Shown: in pieces, positions 1 to 5,712 of the stretch
How the letters are laid out: each line of letters starts with the position of its first letter
How positions within the stretch are numbered: position 1 is the first letter of the stretch
Assembly: GCA_947630095.1 (NCBI GenBank)
Contig: CANRGI010000042.1
Coordinates: 1 to 9,175 of the forward strand
Source of the DNA: an uncultured Bacilli bacterium
GTDB lineage: Bacteria; Bacillota_I; Bacilli_A; RF39; UBA660
Direction: 5' to 3'
DNA: 9,175 bases
Notes under the pieces: generated by a model
The model's database searches: none
The model's input: the letters and a program-made list of their open reading frames with translations, nothing else
Told to the model about the DNA's origin: nothing
Made by a program: the position numbers and the translations under genes

Positions 1-443
1 TCCACTTTATCTTCTATCATTAAATCTATATGTTGTGTAGTACATATTTCTAATTTTTCATTATCAGGCACAAAGAATATATCGTCATAATTTATATTAT
101 TTTCTTTTAACCACTTTATAGTTTCCTCTTTCATTTTTTCTTTACTTATTCCATCTTTCCCAGTACCTCTTGAAGTAATCAAATAAATTTTATTCCCTTC
201 ATTTTTAAGCTTATTAATTATTGTATTAGCAAATTCACGAGGTTTCTTTTTTACATATATTAAAGTATTTTTATTCCAAAATTCTCTATCTAAATCTAAT
301 GAAACATTAAACATATCACTTATCTCATAAGCATCTTGATTAACTAAATTAACATTTTGTTTAGAAAAGAATTTACTTCCATAATCAAGCATAAACCTAC
401 TCATATCACTAATAACTCCATCAATATCTACACCAATTCTCAT
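1..443 (-). CDS. HAD-superfamily 5'-nucleotidase-like phosphatase, C-terminus cut by window edge
   Basis: The reading frame is open from an ATG at 441-443 to the left edge, giving 147 codons with no stop. The protein starts MRIGVDIDGVISDM: Asp6 and Asp8 form HAD motif I (DxDGV), the nucleophile and the acid/base. Thr90-Ser91-Arg92 after a hydrophobic strand fits motif II, Lys130 fits the motif III lysine, and IDLMIEDK (139-146) fits the acidic Mg-binding motif IV. The pattern resembles the 5'(3')-deoxyribonucleotidase (NT5C) and YqfW-like branch, but the substrate cannot be read from the sequence. An AAGGAAA ribosome site lies about 6 nt before the ATG. Only 14 nt separate it from the stop of the upstream membrane-anchored Xre gene, so the two are probably co-transcribed. 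No signal peptide is visible, so it should act in the cytosol. Confidence 0.8.
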   Translation of the reverse strand, partial: MRIGVDIDGVISDMSRFMLDYGSKFFSKQNVNLVNQDAYEISDMFNVSLDLDREFWNKNTLIYVKKKPREFANTIINKLKNEGNKIYLITSRGTGKDGISKEKMKEETIKWLKENNINYDDIFFVPDNEKLEICTTQHIDLMIEDKV

Positions 444-457
444 ACATATTTCCTTTC

Positions 458-1132
458 TTATGCACATTTAAGAGGAATACTATAGTATATTTCTTCCCCC
501 TCCCCATTCGTGCATACCATTTCTAAAATCAAATTATCGTCATATATTTTACAAGTCTTTTGATAATCGTCTATATTAAAACTAACCTCTTTTAGTATTT
601 CTTCTAAAGGTTTATCTTCTAAATAATTATAAGTACACTCGTCTATAATCTTTTTATTCTTTCCATTATTTTCATATAAATAACAATTAACAGAATTATA
701 CATAAGATTTTCTTCACTACCACAGTAATCTATATTTGATATATATATTGATGCCTTATCATTATTATATGCAATACTACCATACAAATCAAACTCACTT
801 GATTTACTACTTAATGTTTTAAATTCAAAATCATTATTTTTACTAATTATTATAAACATTACAAATAATATAATGAAAAATACACTTAAAACATAATATT
901 TTCTTAAACTTTTACTCTTTTCCTTAACTTCTCCATCAAGTAATTCATTTATATTATAGTTATATTTCTCACATATTTGCTTCAATATTGCAATATCGGG
1001 TATGTTTTTACCATTTTCCCATTTACTTACTGCTTGAAAAGTAACCCCAAAAATATCTGCAAATTGTTTTTGTGTTAAATTATTTTTTATTCTAATATCT
1101 TTAATAAATTTACCTATTTTCTCTTGGTTCAT
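458..1132 (-). CDS. Membrane-anchored Xre/Cro-family transcriptional regulator with cysteine-rich outer domain
   Basis: 224 aa. Residues 6-61 are a Cro/CI-type helix-turn-helix (IGKFIKDIRIKNNLTQKQFA, then VTFQAVSKWENGKNIPD), a typical HTH_3 DNA-binding domain. A basic stretch (K70-K78) is followed by one strongly hydrophobic helix at about 80-97. The HTH is therefore predicted in the cytoplasm and the remaining ~125 residues outside. I do not recognise the outer domain. It holds six cysteines (137, 150, 166, 194, 207, 223), enough for three disulfides. This layout suggests a one-component sensor that binds DNA while tethered to the membrane, but the signal is unknown. An AAGGAG ribosome site lies 5 nt before the ATG, and the promoter is a copy of the element that precedes the neighbouring zinc-ribbon genes. 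The HAD gene follows 14 nt downstream. Confidence 0.85.
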   Translation of the reverse strand: MNQEKIGKFIKDIRIKNNLTQKQFADIFGVTFQAVSKWENGKNIPDIAILKQICEKYNYNINELLDGEVKEKSKSLRKYYVLSVFFIILFVMFIIISKNNDFEFKTLSSKSSEFDLYGSIAYNNDKASIYISNIDYCGSEENLMYNSVNCYLYENNGKNKKIIDECTYNYLEDKPLEEILKEVSFNIDDYQKTCKIYDDNLILEMVCTNGEGEEIYYSIPLKCA

Positions 1133-1150
1133 AATACTCCTTATACATAC

Positions 1151-1179
1151 ATTATATCACTATTTTCTTAAATCAAAAA
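1151..1179 (-). promoter_or_regulatory. Extended -10 promoter of the Xre regulator gene
   Basis: On the minus strand, TATAAT (1151-1156) is preceded by TGA (1157-1159), a full extended -10 element. The -35 position 17 bp upstream (1174-1179, TTTTTG) is weak. It lies within the third copy of the repeated intergenic segment. Confidence 0.6.
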
Positions 1180-1188
1180 GAAAAATAT

Positions 1189-1551
1189 CTATCCTACGGA
1201 CTGTTTTGAAAAATATAATATTATAGCAATTAATATAATAAACATTATAAGTGAAATTATTAAAAATAAAATTGATAAAATAATGCCACCTATAGCCATA
1301 CCTTTATACTTTTCTGACTTTAAACCCTTAGTAGAATAACAAATACCTATAACACTCATAATAAAACCTAACACAGGAATTGAACAAGTTAATAATGAAA
1401 CTATACCAAATATAAGCGAATTTTTAGCACTTTTATCTATTAAATCTTGCTCATTTTGTTCTTCTAAAGTGCTAACTTTACTTCCACAATGAACACAAAT
1501 AGTAGCCTTATCTTCTATTTCTTTACCACAATTACTACAAAACTTAGCCAT
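1189..1551 (-). CDS. Zinc-ribbon two-helix membrane protein (DUF4190-like), array copy 1
   Basis: 120 aa. The N-terminus is a zinc ribbon with C5xxC8 and C19xxC22 (FCSNCG and ICVHCG). A charged linker (24-42) follows, then two hydrophobic segments at about 45-72 and 84-113, joined by the loop KGLKSEKYKGMAIGG. This is the architecture of small zinc-ribbon/DUF4190 membrane proteins of Firmicutes. Their biochemical role is not known, and the ribbon is predicted on the cytoplasmic side. It is very close to the copy at 2001-2354, including 54 identical bases (1375-1428 against 2178-2231). The ribosome site AGGAGGG lies 7 nt before the ATG. It has its own promoter copy, but no hairpin terminator separates it from the Xre gene downstream, so read-through is possible. 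Confidence 0.85.
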   Translation of the reverse strand: MAKFCSNCGKEIEDKATICVHCGSKVSTLEEQNEQDLIDKSAKNSLIFGIVSLLTCSIPVLGFIMSVIGICYSTKGLKSEKYKGMAIGGIILSILFLIISLIMFIILIAIILYFSKQSVG

Positions 1552-1571
1552 TTCTTATCCCTCCTACCTTA

Positions 1572-1600
1572 ATTCTATCACTATTTCCTTAAATGAAAAA
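1572..1600 (-). promoter_or_regulatory. Promoter of zinc-ribbon copy 1
   Basis: The minus strand has TAGAAT (1572-1577) preceded by TGA, an extended -10, with a poor -35 (TTTTTC, 1595-1600) at 17 bp. It is conserved with the elements before 1610-1942 and 458-1132. Confidence 0.55.
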
Positions 1601-1609
1601 GAAAAATAT

Positions 1610-1942
1610 CTAAAATGTTGGAAGTGAAAATATAAGAGCAACTAAAATAATAAAAACTAAAACTGATAAAATTGACAAAACAATACCGCCAATAGCCATA
1701 CCCTTGTTTTTATTTGACTTTAAACCTTTAATACCATAACTTATTCCTAAAACACTAAAGATAAAACCTAATATAGGAACAATACAAAACAAAAAAGCAA
1801 GTATCCCAAATACAAAAGAATTTTTAGCCTTTTTATCTTCTATTTTATTTTCTTCTAAATTATTAACTTGAACCCCACAGTGAACACAAATTACAGCATT
1901 TTCGTTTATTTCTTTACCACAATTACTGCAAAACTTAGCCAT
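1610..1942 (-). CDS. Zinc-ribbon two-helix membrane protein (DUF4190-like), array copy 2
   Basis: 110 aa, the shortest copy. The zinc ribbon has cysteines at 5, 8, 19 and 22, followed by the linker VQVNNLEENKIEDKKAK and hydrophobic helices at about 42-70 and 81-106. The C-terminal helix ends almost at the stop codon, so there is little tail. Its linker DNA (1850-1891) is identical over 42 bp to that of copy 3 (2262-2303), although the rest of copy 3 is closer to copy 1. The ribosome site and upstream 58 nt are nearly the same as those of copy 1. Role unknown; it is probably a membrane-anchored cytosolic zinc ribbon. Confidence 0.85.
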   Translation of the reverse strand: MAKFCSNCGKEINENAVICVHCGVQVNNLEENKIEDKKAKNSFVFGILAFLFCIVPILGFIFSVLGISYGIKGLKSNKNKGMAIGGIVLSILSVLVFIILVALIFSLPTF

Positions 1943-1962
1943 TTCTTATCCCTCCTACCTTA

Positions 1963-1991
1963 ATTCTATCACTATTTCCTTAAATAAAAAA
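1963..1991 (-). promoter_or_regulatory. Promoter of zinc-ribbon copy 2
   Basis: TGATAGAAT on the minus strand gives an extended -10 (hexamer 1963-1968). The -35 region is only a T-tract (1986-1991). It is essentially the same element as the promoter of copy 1. Confidence 0.55.
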
Positions 1992-2000
1992 GAAAAACAC

Positions 2001-2354
2001 TTAAAACATTGAAGGCAATAATATAAGAGCGATTAAAAAACTAAAAATTATAATTGAAACCACTAAAAATAAAATTGATAAAATTGTTCCGCCTATTGCC
2101 ATACCTTTATACTTTTCTGACTTTAATCCTTTAAAAGAATAACATACACCTATAACACTCATAATAAATCCTAATAAAGGAATTGAACAAGTTAATAATG
2201 AAACTATACCAAATATAAGCGAATTTTTAGCGCTTTTATCGATTAAATATTGTTCTCTTTGTTCTTCTAAATTATTAACTTGAACCCCACAGTGAACACA
2301 AATAGTAGCCTTATCTTCTATTTCTTTCCCACAATTACTGCAAAACCTAGCCAT
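2001..2354 (-). CDS. Zinc-ribbon two-helix membrane protein (DUF4190-like), array copy 3
   Basis: 117 aa, with zinc-ribbon cysteines 5, 8, 19 and 22. It starts MARFC where the sister copies have MAKFC. Membrane helices lie at about 45-72 and 84-113, with the loop KGLKSEKYKGMAIGG. The membrane part is nearly identical to copy 1, while the linker GVQVNNLEE matches copy 2, so the gene is a mosaic of its two neighbours. The ribosome site is AGGAGGG. Its upstream region is not the duplicated 58-nt element but a different promoter that overlaps the terminator of the 42-aa gene, so this gene is probably the original head of the three-gene tandem block. Function unknown. Confidence 0.85.
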   Translation of the reverse strand: MARFCSNCGKEIEDKATICVHCGVQVNNLEEQREQYLIDKSAKNSLIFGIVSLLTCSIPLLGFIMSVIGVCYSFKGLKSEKYKGMAIGGTILSILFLVVSIIIFSFLIALILLPSMF

Positions 2355-2374
2355 TACTTCTCCCTCCTAATTTA

Positions 2375-2403
2375 ATTATACTAAAATAAAAGAAAAAAGC
2401 AAA
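2375..2403 (-). promoter_or_regulatory. Promoter of zinc-ribbon copy 3
   Basis: The minus strand has TATAAT at 2375-2380 and TTTGCT at 2398-2403 with a 17-bp spacer (or TTGCTT with 16). The -35 lies in the right arm of the terminator hairpin of the upstream 42-aa gene. Confidence 0.6.
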
Positions 2404-2423
2404 CCTAATATAGTCTGATTTAC
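2386..2423 (-). terminator. Rho-independent terminator of the 42-aa gene
   Basis: On the minus strand GTAAATC (2417-2423) pairs with GGTTTGC (2399-2405): five Watson-Crick pairs and two G-U pairs across an 11-nt loop. A TTTTTTCTTTT tract follows. The stop codon TAA sits inside the left arm. Confidence 0.65.
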
Positions 2424-2548
2424 TTTTCTTCTTTTTGTTTATTCTTTTTAGAATAATATTTTGAATTTAAAACTTTAACTTTTACTCCTCTTTCAAGAAC
2501 AAACTTTTTTCTTACGCCATCAGGCAAATTTCTTTTATAAGTTTTCAT
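2420..2548 (-). CDS. Small basic protein of unknown function (42 aa)
   Basis: A short open frame starting MKTYKRNLPDGVRKKF and ending KKNKQKEEK. 15 of 42 residues are Lys or Arg, and there is no membrane segment, cysteine or signal peptide. I do not recognise a family. Its reality is supported by signals on every side: a GGAGGAG ribosome site 4 nt before the ATG, an extended -10 promoter (TGTTATAAT) just upstream, and a hairpin terminator overlapping the stop. It is thus a compact single-gene transcription unit placed between two zinc-ribbon paralogues. A basic mini-protein like this could bind nucleic acid or ribosomes, but that is only a guess from charge. Confidence 0.7.
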   Translation of the reverse strand: MKTYKRNLPDGVRKKFVLERGVKVKVLNSKYYSKKNKQKEEK

Positions 2549-2569
2549 ATTCTCCTCCAAACCAAATGT

Positions 2570-2598
2570 ATTATAACATACTATTTTAAAAAAAGAAA
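2570..2598 (-). promoter_or_regulatory. Extended -10 promoter of the 42-aa gene
   Basis: TATAAT (2570-2575) is preceded by TGT (2576-2578) on the minus strand. The -35 (TTTCTT, 2593-2598) is weak and overlaps the upstream terminator. Confidence 0.6.
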
Positions 2599-2611
2599 CC
2601 CCAAAGGGTTC
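2588..2611 (-). terminator. Rho-independent terminator of zinc-ribbon copy 4
   Basis: The minus strand has AACCC (2606-2610), a TTTG loop and GGGTT (2597-2601), then TCTTTTTTT. The stem is short (5 bp plus a possible G-U) but G/C-rich for this genome, and it lies about 15 nt after the stop of 2626-2976. Confidence 0.65.
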
Positions 2612-2625
2612 TATACATAATAGTT

Positions 2626-2976
2626 TTATGATAGTGTGCTTATAACTCCAAGAATTGAATTACATAAAGATGCTAAAAAGAATATTATTGAAAGAACTAA
2701 CCCTGCTATTGCTCTTCCTTTATATTTTTCTGACTTCATACCTTTAGAAGCATTAACAAAGCCTAAAATAGTCATAACATATCCAATAATAGGTATTATC
2801 CAAGCAACTATAGATATAAGTCCAAATGTAAGTGCATTTTTAGCCTTTTTATCAATTATATCCTCTTCACTCATAGTAACATTACCATTATTTGCTTTAA
2901 CTTGAACACCACAATGAACACAAATGACAGCATTCTCGTCTATTTCTTTCCCACAATTAGTACAAAACTTAGCCAT
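2626..2976 (-). CDS. Zinc-ribbon two-helix membrane protein (DUF4190-like), array copy 4
   Basis: 116 aa and the most diverged member. The zinc ribbon FCTNCG...ICVHCG has cysteines 5, 8, 19 and 22. The linker is longer and different (KANNGNVTMSEEDIIDKKAK), followed by hydrophobic helices at about 48-77 and 88-113 with the family loop KGMKSEKYKGRAIAG. The ribosome site AGGAGG lies before MAKFC, and the gene has its own promoter and terminator. It is separated from the other three by the 42-aa gene, which suggests an older duplication. Role unknown. The plus-strand open frame across this gene is a shadow of it. Confidence 0.85.
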   Translation of the reverse strand: MAKFCTNCGKEIDENAVICVHCGVQVKANNGNVTMSEEDIIDKKAKNALTFGLISIVAWIIPIIGYVMTILGFVNASKGMKSEKYKGRAIAGLVLSIIFFLASLCNSILGVISTLS

Positions 2977-2996
2977 TACTTATACCTCCTACATTA

Positions 2997-3025
2997 ATTA
3001 TACTATAAATGTATTAAATATTAAA
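2997..3025 (-). promoter_or_regulatory. Probable promoter of zinc-ribbon copy 4
   Basis: The minus strand has a TATAAT at 2997-3002 in the context TAGTATAATTAA, also seen before eno and copy 3. The -35 at 17 bp (TTTAAT) is poor. Read-through from 3039-3461 is also possible, since no terminator is visible between them. Confidence 0.5.
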
Positions 3026-3038
3026 CAACTTTTTATAT

Positions 3039-3461
3039 TTATTTATCTTCAAGTCTTGATAATAAGTCTATCTTAAACATTTCCTTTTGGGCATTTTGTT
3101 TACTTATCATTATACCTTTATAAGCAGTTAATTCACTCTTATGTCCGTCCATTAGTATACCTCTAGGTTCAAGTCCTGTAAGCATTACTACATTTTGTTT
3201 TCTATAAACAGTATAACTTAATTTAACTTTACCATAAACTTTAATAAATAAATTATCTGTAGGAAGTTGTAACTCATAAGACTCAGTTTGTTCGTGTTTA
3301 TTTATTGATACTAACTCCCCTAAAAATTGACCTTTCCTTAAACTTGGATAGAAATCAAACATAAGTTTTTTATAAGCAGTCATATTGTATTTCTTTAAAC
3401 TTCTTTCCAATTTCTTGAAATCATTTTCGTCTAAATAATCTAATAAAAATCTTCCTTCCAT
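3039..3461 (-). CDS. Conserved-looking hypothetical protein (140 aa)
   Basis: I do not recognise this protein. It begins MEGRFLLDYLDENDFKKLER, has a helical, charged N-terminal third, then a middle rich in alternating hydrophobic residues (about 50-110) that looks like beta strands, and a helical basic/acidic tail ending SRLEDK. It has no cysteines, signal peptide or membrane helix, so it is probably cytosolic. I chose the ATG at 3459-3461 rather than the in-frame ATG at 3477-3479. The upper ATG lies only about 4-5 nt from the predicted transcript start and has no ribosome site. The lower one has GGGGGTAAGG ending 6 nt upstream. If the upper start is used the protein is 146 aa (MGVRLN added). 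A near-perfect sigma-A promoter precedes it, suggesting strong expression. Confidence 0.75.
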   Translation of the reverse strand: MEGRFLLDYLDENDFKKLERSLKKYNMTAYKKLMFDFYPSLRKGQFLGELVSINKHEQTESYELQLPTDNLFIKVYGKVKLSYTVYRKQNVVMLTGLEPRGILMDGHKSELTAYKGIMISKQNAQKEMFKIDLLSRLEDK

Positions 3462-3489
3462 ATTCAACCTTACCCCCATTACGCTTTAA

Positions 3490-3518
3490 ATTATAACATA
3501 TTTTGTACATTATGTCAA
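3490..3518 (-). promoter_or_regulatory. Near-consensus sigma-A promoter of the 140-aa gene
   Basis: TTGACA (3513-3518), a 17-bp spacer and TATAAT (3490-3495) with an extended TGT are all present on the minus strand. This is the best promoter in the window. The transcript should start near 3483. Confidence 0.85.
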
Positions 3519-3561
3519 TATTTTTGTACTTATTTTTCCACGTGCATAAAAAACCACTACC

Positions 3562-3587
3562 AAAAAAACTACTTTTTTATAGTAGTT
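3562..3587 (-). terminator. Rho-independent terminator of the thrS operon
   Basis: On the minus strand AACTAC (3582-3587) pairs with GTAGTT (3567-3572) across a 9-nt loop and is followed by a T-tract. The thrS stop codon lies in the loop. Confidence 0.75.
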
Positions 3588-5337
3588 CTTTATTTTCTAT
3601 TTCTTTATTTAATTTATCTATAAACTCAGAATAACTTAAAGTTACAGTTTCTTCACTTCCATATTTTCTATAACTTATCTTCTCTTCGTCTACTTCTTTT
3701 TGCCCGATTATTAAAGTATAAGGTACCTTTTTCATAACACTTTCTCTTAATTTATATCCAAGTTTTTCTTCTCTATCGTCCATCATAACTCTTATTTTAT
3801 CATTATATAGTTTTTCTTTTATTTTACTAGCATATTCTAAATGATATTGATTATTTACAGGTACTACATTTACTTGTACAGGAGTAAGCCATAAAGGTAA
3901 TGCTCCTTTAGTTTCTTCTAAATAGTATGCTATAAATCTATCTAAACTTCCAAATACAGCCCTGTGTAACACTACTGGTGTCTTTTTAGTACCATCTTTA
4001 TCTACATAAGTCAAATTAAACTTCATTGGTAAGCAGAAATCTAATTGACAAGTAGAAAGAGTATACTCATTTCCCACTGCTGGTCTAACTTGAACATCTA
4101 ATTTAGGTCCATAAAAAGCAGCCTCGCCTATTTTACTTACATAATCTATCTTTAAATCGTCTAATACTTTTCTTAAAGTATCTTCTGCCTTATTCCACAT
4201 ATCATCATCAGGATAATATTTTACTTTATCTTCAGGGTCTCTTAATGATAATTCAAAACGATAATTAGTAATACTCATTTCTTTATAAACTTCTAATATT
4301 AAATTAACTACACTAGCAAATTCACTTTCTATTTGTTCTGGAGTTACAAATAAATGAGCATCATTTTGACAAAAAGTTCTAACTCTTTCTATCCCTTTTA
4401 AAGCCCCGCTTGCTTCAAATCTACAATCTCTTGCTATCTCTCCTATTCTAATAGGTAAATCTTTATATGAATGTAAACTATTATCATAAATCATCATATG
4501 ATGTGGGCAGTTCATTGGTCTTAATACAAATTCTTCTCCTTCAACTTCCATTTTAGGAAACATATTATCTTTATAATGGTCCCAGTGACCACTAGTTTTA
4601 TATAACTCTACATTCCCTAGTGGTGGTGTTAAAACGTGCAAATAACCTAATTTTTTTTCTTTTTCTTTTATATAATTTTCTAAAATTTCCCATATTATAT
4701 ATCCATTAGGCAAATACATAGGTAACCCTTTACCAACTAAATCATTAGTTACAAATATACCTAATTCTTTTCCTAACTTACGATGGTCACGCATCTTAGC
4801 ACTTTCTAATTCTTCTAAGTGCTTATCTAAATCTTCTTGAGTCTTAAAACAAACCCCATAAATTCTTTGTAACATTTTATTTTTAGAGTCACCTTTCCAG
4901 TAAGCACCACTATATTTAATTAATTTAAAATATTTTATTTCTTTTACACTATCTACGTGAGGTCCACGACATAAATCGGTAAAATCACCTTGAGTATAAC
5001 AAGAAATAACAGTATTTGCTTCGTCCATCCTATTTATTAAATCTATTTTATATGGGTCATTTTTAAATCTTTCTAATGCTTCTTTTTTACTTATTTCTTC
5101 TCTATAAATACGTTTACCATCTTTGCTTATCTTTTTCATTTCACGTTCTATTTTCTCTAAATCTTCGTCGTGAATAACATTATCTCCTAAATCAACATCA
5201 TAGTAAAATCCTTCTTCTATTACAGGCCCTACCCAAAATAAAGCGTTTGGATATAAATGTTTAATCGCTTGGGCCATTAAATGAGCACAACTATGGTTTA
5301 ATGTATTTAATTCACTACTTTCTTTAAAATTTACCAT
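3577..5337 (-). CDS. thrS: Threonyl-tRNA synthetase lacking the N-terminal TGS domain
   Basis: 586 aa. This cytosolic class II enzyme charges tRNA-Thr with threonine. Family members are usually about 640 aa. This one starts directly at the editing domain, whose zinc-like HxxxH...CxxxH residues are present (H15, H19, C123, H127, matching E. coli H73, H77, C182, H186). In the catalytic core, class II motif 2 is around 304-330 (RDCRFEASGALKG...), motif 3 is HRAVFGSLDRF (458-468), and the zinc ligands are C277, H328 and H458. The anticodon-binding domain covers about 485-583. The missing ~58 residues are the TGS domain. An in-frame TAG 18 nt upstream of the ATG (5353-5355) shows that it is not just mis-started. 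The ATG overlaps the stop of the preceding 57-aa gene (TAATG), so translation is probably coupled. A Thr-specific T-box controls the operon. TGS-less ThrRS is also known in mycoplasmas. Confidence 0.96.
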   Translation of the reverse strand: MVNFKESSELNTLNHSCAHLMAQAIKHLYPNALFWVGPVIEEGFYYDVDLGDNVIHDEDLEKIEREMKKISKDGKRIYREEISKKEALERFKNDPYKIDLINRMDEANTVISCYTQGDFTDLCRGPHVDSVKEIKYFKLIKYSGAYWKGDSKNKMLQRIYGVCFKTQEDLDKHLEELESAKMRDHRKLGKELGIFVTNDLVGKGLPMYLPNGYIIWEILENYIKEKEKKLGYLHVLTPPLGNVELYKTSGHWDHYKDNMFPKMEVEGEEFVLRPMNCPHHMMIYDNSLHSYKDLPIRIGEIARDCRFEASGALKGIERVRTFCQNDAHLFVTPEQIESEFASVVNLILEVYKEMSITNYRFELSLRDPEDKVKYYPDDDMWNKAEDTLRKVLDDLKIDYVSKIGEAAFYGPKLDVQVRPAVGNEYTLSTCQLDFCLPMKFNLTYVDKDGTKKTPVVLHRAVFGSLDRFIAYYLEETKGALPLWLTPVQVNVVPVNNQYHLEYASKIKEKLYNDKIRVMMDDREEKLGYKLRESVMKKVPYTLIIGQKEVDEEKISYRKYGSEETVTLSYSEFIDKLNKEIENKELL

Positions 5338-5510
5338 TATTTCACCATCTTTCTAGCATATACTTGCTTATTTGCATCTTCCTTAATTTTTACACTCATT
5401 ACTACTCTTCTTGCATCTAATAATCTATTAATTTTATTTATTTTTTCACTTTTTCTCATATTCTTTCCTGGATTAGTAACCCATACTTTCTTCTTTGTAT
5501 ATAAATTCAT
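5337..5510 (-). CDS. Small basic protein of the thrS operon (57 aa), unknown function
   Basis: Starts MNLYTKKKVWVTNPGKNMRK and ends with a stop (5337-5339) that shares its last A with the thrS ATG. Its own ATG (5508-5510) overlaps the TGA of the 63-aa gene as ATGA. GGAG lies 8 nt before the start. The protein is strongly basic, with a probable helix from about 20 to 40 (SEKINKINRLLDARRVVMSV), and has no cysteine or membrane helix. I recognise no family and see no resemblance to a TGS domain. The double overlap makes it the central cistron of a tightly coupled three-gene operon and strongly supports that it is translated. A role linked to tRNA-Thr charging, the ribosome or control of thrS translation is inference from position only. 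Confidence 0.72.
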   Translation of the reverse strand: MNLYTKKKVWVTNPGKNMRKSEKINKINRLLDARRVVMSVKIKEDANKQVYARKMVK

Positions 5511-5698
5511 TCCTCTTTCTCCTTCTCTACTTCGTCATATTTTAGTTTAGCCTTTCTTATTAATGAATTAATCATAATAATACGCTTTTTCATTTCTCTT
5601 TTTGCATTTTCGTCTTCCGTTCGATTTATACTCAAATTAAGTAAATGTTTCTCTCTTACTAAAGTTGCTATTTCTTCGTCAATGTCTTTTATATTCAT
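5507..5698 (-). CDS. Small charged helical protein of the thrS operon (63 aa), unknown function
   Basis: First gene after the T-box terminator, with a strong AGGAGG ribosome site 5 nt before the ATG. The sequence (MNIKDIDEEIATLVREKHLL ... EVEKEKEE) is almost entirely charged and hydrophobic heptad-like, so a long helix or short coiled coil is likely. No cysteine, tryptophan or membrane segment is present. I do not recognise a family. It ends in TGA overlapping the ATG of the next small gene, so its translation probably delivers ribosomes to that gene and then to thrS. It could be a structural partner of the 57-aa protein or mainly a leader cistron. The sequence does not decide between these. 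Confidence 0.75.
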   Translation of the reverse strand: MNIKDIDEEIATLVREKHLLNLSINRTEDENAKREMKKRIIMINSLIRKAKLKYDEVEKEKEE

Positions 5699-5712
5699 AA
5701 CACCCTCCTAAC

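Larger units (their letters stand above)
1155..2002 (-). repeat. Three copies of a 36-bp intergenic promoter repeat in the zinc-ribbon array
   Basis: Copies lie at 1155-1190, 1576-1611 and 1967-2002. On the plus strand the core reads TATCACTATTTCCTTAAAT followed by an A-rich tail. The second and third copies are embedded in almost identical 58-nt intergenic regions (1552-1609 and 1943-2000) that share the start codon context, AGGAGGG ribosome site, TAGAAT -10 and upstream T-rich tract. The copy at 1155 differs at a few bases and drives the Xre gene. The repeats are best explained as by-products of tandem gene duplication. Because they carry the promoter, they may also give shared regulation. 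Confidence 0.8.

Noticed and set aside
1189..1215. Possible terminator at the end of zinc-ribbon copy 1
   Set aside because: GTCC/GGAT around a 3-nt loop gives only four pairs; too weak to call despite the T-rich tract after it.
1155..2002. Repeats as a CRISPR array
   Set aside because: The three 36-bp copies are about 400 bp apart with protein-coding genes between them and show no spacer-length periodicity.
2636..2905. Plus-strand open frame of 89 codons
   Set aside because: It lies wholly within zinc-ribbon copy 4 on the opposite strand, has no ribosome site, and its composition is the mirror of a membrane protein gene.
3477..3479. Upper ATG as start of the unknown protein
   Set aside because: It would leave only about 4-5 nt of leader and no ribosome site, while the ATG at 3459-3461 has GGGGGTAAGG at a good distance; kept only as an alternative.
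5507..5509. TGA as a possible tryptophan codon (Mycoplasma code)
   Set aside because: TGA here ends the 63-aa gene in an ATGA overlap, and conserved tryptophans such as HWDH in ThrRS use TGG, so the standard code fits.
5337..5698. The two small thrS-operon proteins as a split-off TGS domain
   Set aside because: Neither shows the beta-grasp pattern or length of a TGS domain; both look helical and highly charged, so split-off TGS is not supported by the sequence.
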